Assembly: GCF_024347435.1 (NCBI RefSeq) | Contig: NZ_AP025480.1 | Location: 744,001 to 808,000 of the forward strand | DNA: 64,000 bases | Origin: Vibrio cyclitrophicus | Lineage (GTDB): Bacteria; Pseudomonadota; Gammaproteobacteria; Enterobacterales; Vibrionaceae | Reading direction: 5' to 3' | The notes under the pieces: model-generated | Seen by the model: the letters and a program-made list of their open reading frames with translations, nothing else | Told to the model about the DNA's origin: nothing | Databases searched by the model: none | Shown here: one piece after another, positions 56,355 through 64,000 of the stretch | Layout: each line of letters starts with the position of its first letter | Position numbering within the stretch: the stretch's first letter is position 1 | Position numbers and translations under genes: made by a program

Positions 56355-57314
56355 ATGAGCCTGAACTTTCTAGAATTTGAAAAGCCTATCGCTGAACTTG
56401 AAGCAAAAATCGAAGCGCTACGTGACGTTTCTCGTCACGGTGGTGACGCAGCGGTAGATCTAGACAAAGAAATCGAACAACTAGAGAAAAAAAGCTTAGA
56501 GCTTAAACAGAAAATCTTTAGTGACTTAGGTGCGTGGCAGGTGGCTCAACTTGCTCGCCACCCTCAACGTCCTTATACCAAAGATTACCTGGAGCATGCA
56601 TTCACAGAATTTGAAGAGATGGCGGGTGATCGCGCTTACGCTGACGATAAAGCAATTGTGGGTGGTATGGCTCGTCTAAATGGCCGTCCTGTTATGGTTA
56701 TTGGTCATCAAAAAGGTCGCGAGACCAAAGAAAAAGTGATCCGTAACTTTGGTATGCCAAAGCCTGAGGGTTACCGTAAGGCTCTTCGCTTAATGGAAAC
56801 GGCTGAGCGTTTCAACATGCCAATTATTACTTTCATCGACACGGCGGGTGCATACCCTGGTGTTGGTGCTGAAGAGCGTGGCCAATCTGAAGCTATCGCA
56901 AAAAATCTAAAGGTAATGGCTGGTCTATCTGTACCAGTTATCTGTAACGTTGTCGGTGAAGGCGGTTCTGGTGGTGCACTAGCGATCGGCGTTGGTGATT
57001 ACGTGAACATGCTTCAGTACTCTACGTACTCAGTAATATCTCCAGAAGGCTGTGCTTCAATCCTATGGCGTGATTCAGATAAAGCGCCACAAGCTGCAGA
57101 AGCAATGGGTCTAGTTGCTCCTCGTCTTAAAGAGCTTGAACTTATCGACGAAATCATTCCTGAGCCTCTAGGTGGCGCGCACCGCGATCCAGTACAAACT
57201 GCTCAGAACATGAAAGACATGCTAGTCAAACAACTAGAAGAGCTAGAGCAGTTTGATAATGAAGCGCTTCTTGAGCGTCGTTACCAGCGTCTAATGAGCT
57301 ACGGTTACTGCTGA
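56355..57314 (+). CDS. accA: Acetyl-CoA carboxylase carboxyltransferase subunit alpha AccA
   Basis: AccA, with AccD, moves the carboxyl group from biotin to acetyl-CoA, making malonyl-CoA. The 319 residues equal E. coli AccA. Visible are [20 protein letters not shown] at the start, [20 protein letters not shown] (about 117-136), [20 protein letters not shown] (about 158-177) and [15 protein letters not shown] (about 203-217, oxyanion and CoA site). An AAGGATT site precedes the ATG. Confidence 0.97.
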   Translation: MSLNFLEFEKPIAELEAKIEALRDVSRHGGDAAVDLDKEIEQLEKKSLELKQKIFSDLGAWQVAQLARHPQRPYTKDYLEHAFTEFEEMAGDRAYADDKAIVGGMARLNGRPVMVIGHQKGRETKEKVIRNFGMPKPEGYRKALRLMETAERFNMPIITFIDTAGAYPGVGAEERGQSEAIAKNLKVMAGLSVPVICNVVGEGGSGGALAIGVGDYVNMLQYSTYSVISPEGCASILWRDSDKAPQAAEAMGLVAPRLKELELIDEIIPEPLGGAHRDPVQTAQNMKDMLVKQLEELEQFDNEALLERRYQRLMSYGYC

Positions 57315-57358
57315 TAAGCGTGCCTTGAAATGAGGCAGCTTCAAGTAACAAGATGATG

Positions 57359-57391
57359 AAAGGGTTGGACTCAGTGCCAACCCTTTTTTAT
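57359..57391 (+). terminator. accA terminator
   Basis: AAAGGGTTGG (57359-57368) and CCAACCCTTT (57377-57386) form a perfect 10-bp stem followed by TTTTA. Confidence 0.87.
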
Positions 57392-57422
57392 TATTAGAAC
57401 ATACCCCGTCAAACCTACTCTC

Positions 57423-58784
57423 ATGGTTCACTCGCTCATGACTCACTTAATCAAAACCTTTACATCGGCACTTCATCAAAGCGCACTTAAGCCTAGTAGA
57501 TTGATCGTGGCTTTCAGTGGCGGTGTTGATTCTCGAGTTTTGTTAGAGTTAGCGGCACAGTACGCGCAAACGCATGACATTGAGTGTCGTGCGGTACATG
57601 TTCACCATGGCCTAAGCGAAAACGCCGACTACTGGGTAGAACGATGCCAAGCATGGTGTGATGTGTTGTCGGTATCTTTGGCTGTAGAGCGAGTATCATT
57701 AGATCTTAATAGTGGCGAGAGCGTTGAAAAGCTTGCGCGAGACGCTCGATATAAAGCTTTTGAGCAGCATGTCAGATCGGGTGATGTGTTAGTCACGGGT
57801 CAGCACATTGATGACCAACTTGAGACTTTCTTGTTAGCGTTAAAACGTGGAAGTGGCCCAAAAGGACTCTCTTCTATGGCGAAGATTATGCCGTTTGGGA
57901 AAGCTTTCATGCTTCGTCCTCTGCTGTCGGTGACCCGCTCAGATATTGAAACATCAGCTCATAATATGGGTTTAACTTGGGTCGAAGATGAGAGTAATCA
58001 AGACCTGCGCTATGACCGTAATTTTATTCGTCACCAAGTTACGCCGACATTAATTGAACGATGGCCTAGTTTTCGAGAGTCGGTCAGTCGCAGCGCTCAA
58101 CTGTGCGCAGAACAAGAGTTTCTACTCGATGAACTGCTTGAGTCTCACTTTCAGCAAGCTTTGAGGGGCAGTAAGAGCCTAAGCCTAAGCCTAAGCATTG
58201 AGGCCTTATCTCAGCATTCTGATTTACTGCGCGCACGCTTGCTAAGAATGTGGTTGAACCATTGCAATCAACCTATGCCGAGCCAAAAGCAGCTAAAACT
58301 TATTTGGGATGAGGTAGCCTGCGCTCAGGCAGATGCCAATCCTAAGCTGGTGTTGAATGATGTTGAGATTAGGCGTTTTAATAACCAGCTCTATTTGGTA
58401 CAAGACACCCAAGATTTGTCGAGCTGGCAAAGTGATATTTCAGCGGAAGGTAGCTTAGTTCTGCCTGATGGTTTAGGGGAGCTACACTTAAGTTCAGCGA
58501 TGAGTGAGGGCGTATCTAGCAACCGTGATTTGCAAAGCTTTAGTTTGTCGGATAAAAGCGTAACACTAAGGGTGATTTTTAATCCGGAAGGATTATCGGC
58601 TCACCCTGTTGGACGCGGGCATAGCAGAAAGCTTAAGAAGCTCTTTCAAGAGTATCAGGTACCAAGTTGGTTACGACGTCGAACACCAATATTAATGGAT
58701 GGTGATCGAGTGATCGCAGTTTTAGGCTTATTCGTAGATAAAAACTACGAAGGTCAAGATTGTGAAGCGCTTTGGAGCAAGTAA
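57423..58784 (+). CDS. tilS: tRNA(Ile)-lysidine synthase TilS
   Basis: TilS attaches lysine to C34 of the AUA-reading isoleucine tRNA, switching its codon and charging identity. The 453 residues show the PP-loop ATP motif FSGGVDSRVLLEL (about 31-43), the VHVHHGLSENAD stretch (about 59-70), GQHIDDQLETFLLALKRGSG (about 125-144) and a C-terminal domain ending near VLGLFVDKNYEGQ. Either ATG 57423 or ATG 57438 could be used; neither has a clear ribosome site. A CCTAAG repeat encodes a short Ser-Leu run near 255. Confidence 0.95.
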   Translation: MVHSLMTHLIKTFTSALHQSALKPSRLIVAFSGGVDSRVLLELAAQYAQTHDIECRAVHVHHGLSENADYWVERCQAWCDVLSVSLAVERVSLDLNSGESVEKLARDARYKAFEQHVRSGDVLVTGQHIDDQLETFLLALKRGSGPKGLSSMAKIMPFGKAFMLRPLLSVTRSDIETSAHNMGLTWVEDESNQDLRYDRNFIRHQVTPTLIERWPSFRESVSRSAQLCAEQEFLLDELLESHFQQALRGSKSLSLSLSIEALSQHSDLLRARLLRMWLNHCNQPMPSQKQLKLIWDEVACAQADANPKLVLNDVEIRRFNNQLYLVQDTQDLSSWQSDISAEGSLVLPDGLGELHLSSAMSEGVSSNRDLQSFSLSDKSVTLRVIFNPEGLSAHPVGRGHSRKLKKLFQEYQVPSWLRRRTPILMDGDRVIAVLGLFVDKNYEGQDCEALWSK

Positions 58785-58842
58785 AAAAAGTTTGTGTCAC
58801 AATTTGACGTTACTTTAATAAAAATAATTAATGGAATATGCA

Positions 58843-59154
58843 ATGAAGAAAATTACACTAGGATTAGTTATTGGATTTGGACTATTGAGTGGTAATGCTC
58901 TGGCAGGGGATGTTGCCGCAGGTCAAGCTAAAGCCGCAATCTGTGCAGCATGTCATGGTGCAGATGGAATCGCTGTCATCCCCGGTTACCCGAATCTCAA
59001 GGGACAAAATGAACAGTATATTGTGTCATCAATTAACGCGTACAAAACAAAGCAACGTAATGGCGGCTTAGCAGCTGTAATGCAAGCTCAAGCTTCAATG
59101 TTAAGTGATGATGATATCGCGAACCTAGCTGCTTACTATGCAAGCCTTAAATAA
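58843..59154 (+). CDS. Small periplasmic c-type cytochrome (class I, c553/c4-like)
   Basis: The 103-residue precursor has a signal peptide (1-21, ending NALA), one heme site CAACH (about 33-37), and a later methionine in QASM that could be the sixth ligand. It would shuttle electrons in the periplasm, with partner unknown. ATG 58843 has GGA 9 bases upstream; ATG 58831 is an earlier in-frame option. It has its own terminator. Confidence 0.88.
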   Translation: MKKITLGLVIGFGLLSGNALAGDVAAGQAKAAICAACHGADGIAVIPGYPNLKGQNEQYIVSSINAYKTKQRNGGLAAVMQAQASMLSDDDIANLAAYYASLK

Positions 59155-59195
59155 AGTTTCCTCAAAGCGCTAATTAAACAAGATGATAAATTTCG

Positions 59196-59224
59196 AGCCA
59201 GAGCTTTAAAGCTCTGGCTTTTTT
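59196..59224 (+). terminator. Cytochrome gene terminator
   Basis: AGCCAGAGC (59196-59204) and GCTCTGGCT (59211-59219) form a perfect 9-bp stem, extended by the symmetric loop TTTAAA, followed by TTTTT. Confidence 0.9.
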
Positions 59225-59275
59225 CATTGAATGTTTACAATAGCTAACCGATAATGAGCTATTCGTACAGTTTAA

Positions 59276-59623
<348 letters not shown>

Positions 59624-59638
59624 AAAAACGACTACCCT

Positions 59639-59665
59639 AAAAGGAGCGCTTATCGCTCCTTTTTC
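59639..59665 (+). terminator. glnB terminator
   Basis: AAAAGGAGCG (59639-59648) and CGCTCCTTTT (59654-59663) form a perfect 10-bp stem with a 5-base loop and a short T-run. Confidence 0.88.
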
Positions 59666-59683
59666 ATTTCTGGTGGGTGTTGT

Positions 59684-60526
59684 ATGTTTAAGAAAACCAT
59701 CATTGTTATCGCAGTTTTGATAACACTTGTTGTTGCTAGTTTTCATCTTATCTTCGTTATTCCTCAAAAACCTAATCTGGTTACTTCCTCTTATAGCACC
59801 AGTAACGATACCTATAGTTGCTATCAAAATTCACTACCTAAATCGATTGATGTTTCAGACGGATTGAGCCTAATTGTGTGGAATATCTACAAGCAAAACC
59901 GCAATAACTGGCAGAATGAACTGAATCAATTGACGGAGGGAAGTGATTTAGTGTTGTTACAAGAAGCACGTATGACTAAAGAGCTTAGTCAATGGGTGAC
60001 AAGCGGACAGTGGGGAAGTACTCGTGTTAATGCGTTTGAAGTCTTTGAACAAAGTGCGGGTGTGCTTAGTCTAGCGACCCATTTACCGATCGAAGCTTGT
60101 GCATATACTCATGAAGAGCCTTGGCTTCAACTGCCTAAATCTGCACTTTGGTCTCGCTATCAGTTAAGTAATGGAGAAGAGCTTGCCGTCATTAATATCC
60201 ATGCCGTGAACTTTACGTTTGGCACCGAAGATTATAAAGCTCAGCTTAAAAGCCTAACCGATAACCTGCAAAAATATCGCGGACCAGTCATTTTTGCTGG
60301 CGATTTTAACAGCTGGAGCGAAGCTCGCTTTGCGGTATTGAAAGAGGCGTTGGAAAAAGTTGGTCTGACCGAGGTTGTTTTTGACCCTGATAACCGAACT
60401 CAGTTTATGACAGGTTTGGTGCTTGACCACGTGTTCTATCGAGGGTTAGAGGTAGAAAAAGCAAAAGCGCCCATTACGGACGCTTCTGATCATAACCCAA
60501 TGCGAGTGACCTTTAAGGCTAGATAG
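59684..60526 (+). CDS. Endonuclease/exonuclease/phosphatase-family protein, YafD-like
   Basis: The 280-residue protein has an N-terminal membrane or signal segment (6-27) and an EEP domain. All expected catalytic motifs are present: VWNIYKQN (asparagine), LQEAR (glutamate), NIHAVNF, GDFNSW and SDHNP (catalytic histidine). It resembles E. coli YafD, which also lies near gloB and mltD. The substrate is unknown. It faces the periplasm if the N-terminal segment is an anchor. It is transcribed alone. Confidence 0.84.
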   Translation: MFKKTIIVIAVLITLVVASFHLIFVIPQKPNLVTSSYSTSNDTYSCYQNSLPKSIDVSDGLSLIVWNIYKQNRNNWQNELNQLTEGSDLVLLQEARMTKELSQWVTSGQWGSTRVNAFEVFEQSAGVLSLATHLPIEACAYTHEEPWLQLPKSALWSRYQLSNGEELAVINIHAVNFTFGTEDYKAQLKSLTDNLQKYRGPVIFAGDFNSWSEARFAVLKEALEKVGLTEVVFDPDNRTQFMTGLVLDHVFYRGLEVEKAKAPITDASDHNPMRVTFKAR

Positions 60527-60636
60527 TAACAAGCCAATGGCAATTAGCTATTTGCACAGTGGTTACTTTTAATAATTAGCTAATGAAACAAATAGACTAG
60601 TGAGTATCCTCTAGCCTTTATTTTATCGACTCAAGC

Positions 60637-61323
60637 TTAGAATATTAAAATGTAGAGAGCCCAGATTAGGTAGTAACCAACCCATGGCAAACCAGAGATG
60701 ACCAGTGCTTGTCCGCGTTCAAATTCAGTCCACGTCAGCACTGCTGCATAACCTAGCACGATGTACCAAGGTAACAAAAGCGGTAATGAGCTCGCGAACT
60801 GTGACCAGTCATTGGTTAGTGGTAACTTGATTAAGCCGTTTAAGCTGTTCAAGTCAGCGGCGTAGCTCATCACCTGTCCATGTTTGAGGAGTAGGCTTGC
60901 GTAGCTTGCTACATCACCTAAAACCGCAGGGAACATCACAACCGATGAAGCGGCAAACCATCTCCAGTAACTATGCTGATGTTGGCTTGGCTTTGTTGCG
61001 AGGTTAAACCAGAATGCCAACAGAGCAATGCTTAGTGTACGGCCAAATACATCACTGATGATTTCGCTCGCGAGTAGAGTATTGCTGTCAAGTAACGCCA
61101 ATTGGTCAGGATTAGTTTCAGCCAGTTGCTGTGACAATTCTGAACTTAACCATGCAAAATCTACATTTGAAAAATAGGCACCCCAAAATAAAAATGGGCT
61201 GAGTATTAATACGACGTAGGGTTGCCATCCCCAAGCACTTCGTTGATAAAGCGCTAAGAAACAAGCCGTTGGTGAACGGAAAATATCCAACAGCATGACG
61301 AGTGGGTTGCTTGACGGGTTCAT
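60637..61323 (-). CDS. Yip1-domain inner membrane protein
   Basis: The 228-residue protein has about five hydrophobic segments (WGWQPYVVLILSPFLFWGAY, TLSIALLAFWFN, WFAASSVVMFPAVLGD, LPLLLPWYIVLGYA, LPWVGYYLIWALYILIF), typical of bacterial Yip1 family proteins. Function is unknown. Its start overlaps the mltD stop by 4 bases (ATGA), so the two are coupled. Confidence 0.78.
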   Translation of the reverse strand: MNPSSNPLVMLLDIFRSPTACFLALYQRSAWGWQPYVVLILSPFLFWGAYFSNVDFAWLSSELSQQLAETNPDQLALLDSNTLLASEIISDVFGRTLSIALLAFWFNLATKPSQHQHSYWRWFAASSVVMFPAVLGDVASYASLLLKHGQVMSYAADLNSLNGLIKLPLTNDWSQFASSLPLLLPWYIVLGYAAVLTWTEFERGQALVISGLPWVGYYLIWALYILIF

Positions 61324-62891
61324 ACACTTACCTTAGTTACATCAACATACAGCTTCAGTTTTTGTCCTGGCTGTAGGTATTTCTTGTTCTGCAAAGTGTT
61401 CCATTTTACAACATCTGCACTTTTTACTTTGAACTTTGATGCAATACCGCTGACTGTGTCACCTGATCTTACGTTATAGAAGACAGTGCGGATGATAGAG
61501 CCGTCTGAACTATTCTTCCAGATGACCAGTTCTTGACCAACTCGAAGTGTGTCGCGTGGCCCCATACCATTCCACTTAGCCAGCGATTGGTGAGAGACTT
61601 TGTTTGCGCGCGCAATCGTCCATAAGCTGTCACCACTTTTTACTGTATGACTGAGCTTATATTGGCCGCGACTCTTCGACTGTGTGTTAGCTAGGCGGTT
61701 TGAAGCGCTTAGTGCATATGTTTTGTCGTCTTTGGTTGAGGTTGGGATAAGCAGGTGCTGACCAATACGGATATTGTTGTTGCTCATCCCGTTTGCAGAG
61801 CGAATCACTTTACTGGTGGTGCTGTATTTACTCGCCAGTACGCTGATGCTATCGCCAGATTGCACTTTATAGCGCACCAATTTCATACCTTTGCCTTTAT
61901 TAGCTGCCACTTCTTTGTTGAACTTCTCAACAGAGCTTAGAGGAAGCAATAATTGCTGATGTTTTTCTGGTGCCGTCGCCCACTGGTTATAAGCCGGATT
62001 GTAGCCTTGCAGTTCTTTAACTGGAATACCTGCGTAGCTAGCAGCAATCGCGAGATCGAGCTGTTCATCTGGGTTCACCAGAGTTAATACGGGTTTGTTA
62101 GGAATAGCTGGAATATCAATTCCATATTTCTCTTGATTTGCGATTACATCAGCCAGCGCGAGTAGCTTAGGAACATAGCTGCTGGTCTCTTTTGGTAAAT
62201 CTAGAGAGAAGAAGTCGATTGGTTTACCTAGTTTCTTGTTCTTACGAATTGCGCTGTTTACTCGACCGCCACCACTATTGTAGGCCGCAATCGCATGGTT
62301 CCAATCGCCATCAAAGCGTCTATTTAGGTCCGAAAGGAAATCCAATGCCGCATCGGTAGAAGCGGCTACGTCACGACGACCGTCATACCAGAAGTTCTGT
62401 TCTAGCCCGTAGTCTTTGCCGGTGCCAGAAATGAATTGCCATAGTCCTGCAGCACTGCCATGAGAGTAGGCAAACGCATCAAAAGAACTTTCTACAACGG
62501 GCAATAGTGCCAATTCTAATGGCAACCCTTTTTCTTCAATCTTCGTCGTAATCAGATAAAGAAAAGGTTCAGCACGTTGTGAGACGGTTTTGAGGTGACT
62601 AGGGTGTTTTAGATACCAAGTTCGGTAGTAGTCGACTTTCTTTTCGTCGGGTACTTCCATTTCAAGTTGCATCGCAATGCGTTTCCAAACATCTTCTTGT
62701 GTTTGTGGAGTAACGATAGGTGCTTCAACTTTGGATTCTTCTTTGGTCGCTTCTGATGAAACGTTCGTTTGAGAAACTTCTTTAGTAGGAGATGTGTTGG
62801 TTTGCTCGGAAGCTTGGTCTGGATTCTCTGACTGAGTTAATTGGCAACCAGAAAGTAGTAATACCAAAGCCCAGCTGTACTTAACTCGCAT
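61320..62891 (-). CDS. mltD: Membrane-bound lytic murein transglycosylase D
   Basis: MltD cleaves peptidoglycan glycan strands, leaving anhydro ends. The 523-residue lipoprotein has the lipobox LLLSGC (Cys16), a low-complexity S/T/E/K linker (about 20-60), a SLT domain with the catalytic glutamate E134 in LLPVVESSFDAFAYS and GSAAGLWQF, and three C-terminal LysM domains (about 342-390, 415-460, 472-517) that grip murein. E. coli MltD has two LysM domains. It is followed by a coupled Yip1 gene. Confidence 0.95.
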   Translation of the reverse strand: MRVKYSWALVLLLSGCQLTQSENPDQASEQTNTSPTKEVSQTNVSSEATKEESKVEAPIVTPQTQEDVWKRIAMQLEMEVPDEKKVDYYRTWYLKHPSHLKTVSQRAEPFLYLITTKIEEKGLPLELALLPVVESSFDAFAYSHGSAAGLWQFISGTGKDYGLEQNFWYDGRRDVAASTDAALDFLSDLNRRFDGDWNHAIAAYNSGGGRVNSAIRKNKKLGKPIDFFSLDLPKETSSYVPKLLALADVIANQEKYGIDIPAIPNKPVLTLVNPDEQLDLAIAASYAGIPVKELQGYNPAYNQWATAPEKHQQLLLPLSSVEKFNKEVAANKGKGMKLVRYKVQSGDSISVLASKYSTTSKVIRSANGMSNNNIRIGQHLLIPTSTKDDKTYALSASNRLANTQSKSRGQYKLSHTVKSGDSLWTIARANKVSHQSLAKWNGMGPRDTLRVGQELVIWKNSSDGSIIRTVFYNVRSGDTVSGIASKFKVKSADVVKWNTLQNKKYLQPGQKLKLYVDVTKVSV

Positions 62892-62961
62892 GTTACAGCC
62901 TTTTTAATAAACGGCTGCTGATAATACTTGCCACTCCCTATGAGTGACAAGTATGGATTTG

Positions 62962-63720
62962 TTAAAATTCGTTCTTCCACGCACGTAAAGCGGTAAAGAC
63001 TGATAAAGGATCGGTCTGCTCGGTACGATTAGATACTGATTTAACTACACTTGGCTCTGTGTAACGTAAGAAAGGGTTCACAAACTTCTCTTGTCTCAAA
63101 TTTGTGGGGATGGTCGACTTATTCTGAGCGCGCAGTCGGTTTACTTGGTCTCGATATTGCTGCAAATGTTGGTTATCAGGTTCAACGGCAAGTGCGAAAG
63201 CGACATTAGCTGCTGTGTACTCGTGTGCACAATAGACTTCCGTTTCTTGAGGAAGTGCCGTGATCTTATTCGGCGCGTCAAACATTTGTTGTGGTGTGCC
63301 TTCCATGATTCGACCACAACCCGCTGAGAACAATACATCGCCACAAAATAACTTAGCATCACCGACATAACCGATGTGACCTGCGGTGTGTCCACTGAGC
63401 CCAAGTACTAGAAAGACTTCGCCAAACAGCTCTAACTGGTCACCATCGTCGACAGGGTGAGTCAACGTTGGGATCGGTTCGTTTTTTGGGCCCACTACAT
63501 CAACGCCAGGGTGTTGCCTTACTAATTCTGGAACGCCACCAATGTGATCATGGTGGTGGTGTGTAATCAAGATTGCATCTAAAGTTAGCTCATGATGTGC
63601 CAAGTACTCTAATACTGGAGCCGCATCACCAGGGTCGACGACAGCACAACGGCGATCGCTATTTTCAATCAGCCAGATGTAATTATCGTTAAATGCAGGT
63701 ATGCTTTTGATATGTAACAT
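62962..63720 (-). CDS. gloB: Hydroxyacylglutathione hydrolase (glyoxalase II) GloB
   Basis: GloB hydrolyses S-lactoylglutathione to lactate and glutathione, finishing methylglyoxal detoxification. The 252 residues (E. coli 251) are a metallo-beta-lactamase fold with [10 protein letters not shown] (about 52-61), GHTAGHIGY (about 109-117), the [13 protein letters not shown] loop and a late HEYT. I chose ATG 63720 ([16 protein letters not shown]); 56 upstream codons in frame have no homologous content and overlap the divergent yafS promoter. Confidence 0.95.
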   Translation of the reverse strand: MLHIKSIPAFNDNYIWLIENSDRRCAVVDPGDAAPVLEYLAHHELTLDAILITHHHHDHIGGVPELVRQHPGVDVVGPKNEPIPTLTHPVDDGDQLELFGEVFLVLGLSGHTAGHIGYVGDAKLFCGDVLFSAGCGRIMEGTPQQMFDAPNKITALPQETEVYCAHEYTAANVAFALAVEPDNQHLQQYRDQVNRLRAQNKSTIPTNLRQEKFVNPFLRYTEPSVVKSVSNRTEQTDPLSVFTALRAWKNEF

Positions 63721-63773
63721 TATTGGATCTCCAGTCACTTTTAGTGAGACAGAATAAGTGAGATAGATTATTG

Positions 63774-64000
63774 ATGAAGCCAGCGCGTAGCAGAAAGAAG
63801 TTTGAGCGTCCTTACACTTGGGCACAGTTGCACAATGGGGACTGGTTGAGAGAATCAATTCAAACTCGACTCGATGAGTGGTGTCCAAAGCTTTTTGGTT
63901 ACCACATGCTCAAGCTCGGCGGCCTCAGTAGTGAGATTTCTAGCTGCACATGCAACATTCAACATCAAGTAAACCTAGATATCCAGAACCCATTACATAA
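63774..64000 (+). CDS. yafS: YafS-type SAM-dependent methyltransferase, N-terminal part only
   Basis: 75 codons are present before the window ends. The start [10 protein letters not shown], then [16 protein letters not shown] and CNIQHQVN, line up with the N-terminus of E. coli YafS (MKPAR, YGFHLLKIGNLSAEI, SHQVN). E. coli yafS is likewise divergent from gloB. The SAM-binding core would lie beyond the edge, so catalytic residues cannot be checked. AGAT precedes the ATG at weak strength. Confidence 0.82.
   Translation, partial: MKPARSRKKFERPYTWAQLHNGDWLRESIQTRLDEWCPKLFGYHMLKLGGLSSEISSCTCNIQHQVNLDIQNPLH

Noticed and set aside
63721..63888. 56-codon N-terminal extension of GloB
   Set aside because: It overlaps the divergent yafS start and is absent from glyoxalase [18 protein letters not shown] is the standard start.

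Overview
The window looks like a 64 kb piece of the main chromosome of a Vibrio species. The gene order matches the conserved Vibrio/E. coli backbone (ppnN, queF/syd, metNIQ-gmhB-treR-treBC, proS-trmO, map/rpsB-tsf-pyrH-frr-uppS-cdsA-ispC-rseP-bamA-skp-lpxD-fabZ-lpxA-lpxB-rnhB-dnaE-accA-tilS, mltD-gloB/yafS). Base composition is moderately AT-rich throughout. I see no phage, IS element, CRISPR array, rRNA or tRNA. Most of the window is core chromosome.

Layout: 1-5.4 kb carries the 5' part of ppnN and two c-di-GMP-type genes, a GGDEF cyclase and a TPR protein with a degenerate GGDEF domain. 5.4-7.7 kb holds queF and, divergently, syd and a zinc-ribbon gene. 8.1-17.7 kb is a sugar and amino-acid uptake region: a LamB-type porin, the metNIQ methionine importer, gmhB, an MliC-type lysozyme inhibitor, and treR-treB-treC. 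Four near-identical 14-bp palindromes lie before the porin (two in tandem) and before treB (two flanking a -10 box). This ties the porin to the trehalose regulon.

17.8-29.1 kb is mixed housekeeping: yitT, glyA (with a PurR box), small DUF genes, a hexanucleotide repeat, proS, trmO, the zinc-independent ribosomal protein pair rpmE2-rpmJ2 behind a palindromic Zur-like site, an AbgT transporter, a MipA/OmpV protein, a UPF0178 gene and a KfrA-N-like gene ending in a 16-bp tandem repeat. At 29.37-29.78 kb lies a GGA-rich non-coding RNA of the CsrB family with a VarA/GacA-type box upstream. 29.9-33.5 kb has a GNAT enzyme, DUF3301, DUF3549, yqcC-truC and DUF3461.

33.6-63.7 kb is the essential backbone. 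It covers nitrogen sensing (glnD here, glnB at 59.3 kb), methionine aminopeptidase, translation (rpsB, tsf, frr), UMP kinase, isoprenoid and phospholipid precursors, envelope assembly (rseP, bamA, skp), lipid A synthesis, replication (rnhB, dnaE), fatty-acid synthesis and tRNA-Ile lysidine synthesis. Intrinsic-terminator-like hairpins separate many of these genes, so the run is probably several transcription units with read-through. The right end has cytochrome c, glnB, a YafD-type phosphodiesterase, a Yip1 protein, mltD, gloB and the start of yafS.

I did not find an obviously new multi-gene system. The most useful points are regulatory: the TreR-linked porin, the CsrB-type RNA with its activator box, the MetJ, PurR and Zur-like sites, unassigned palindromes, and two short tandem repeats.
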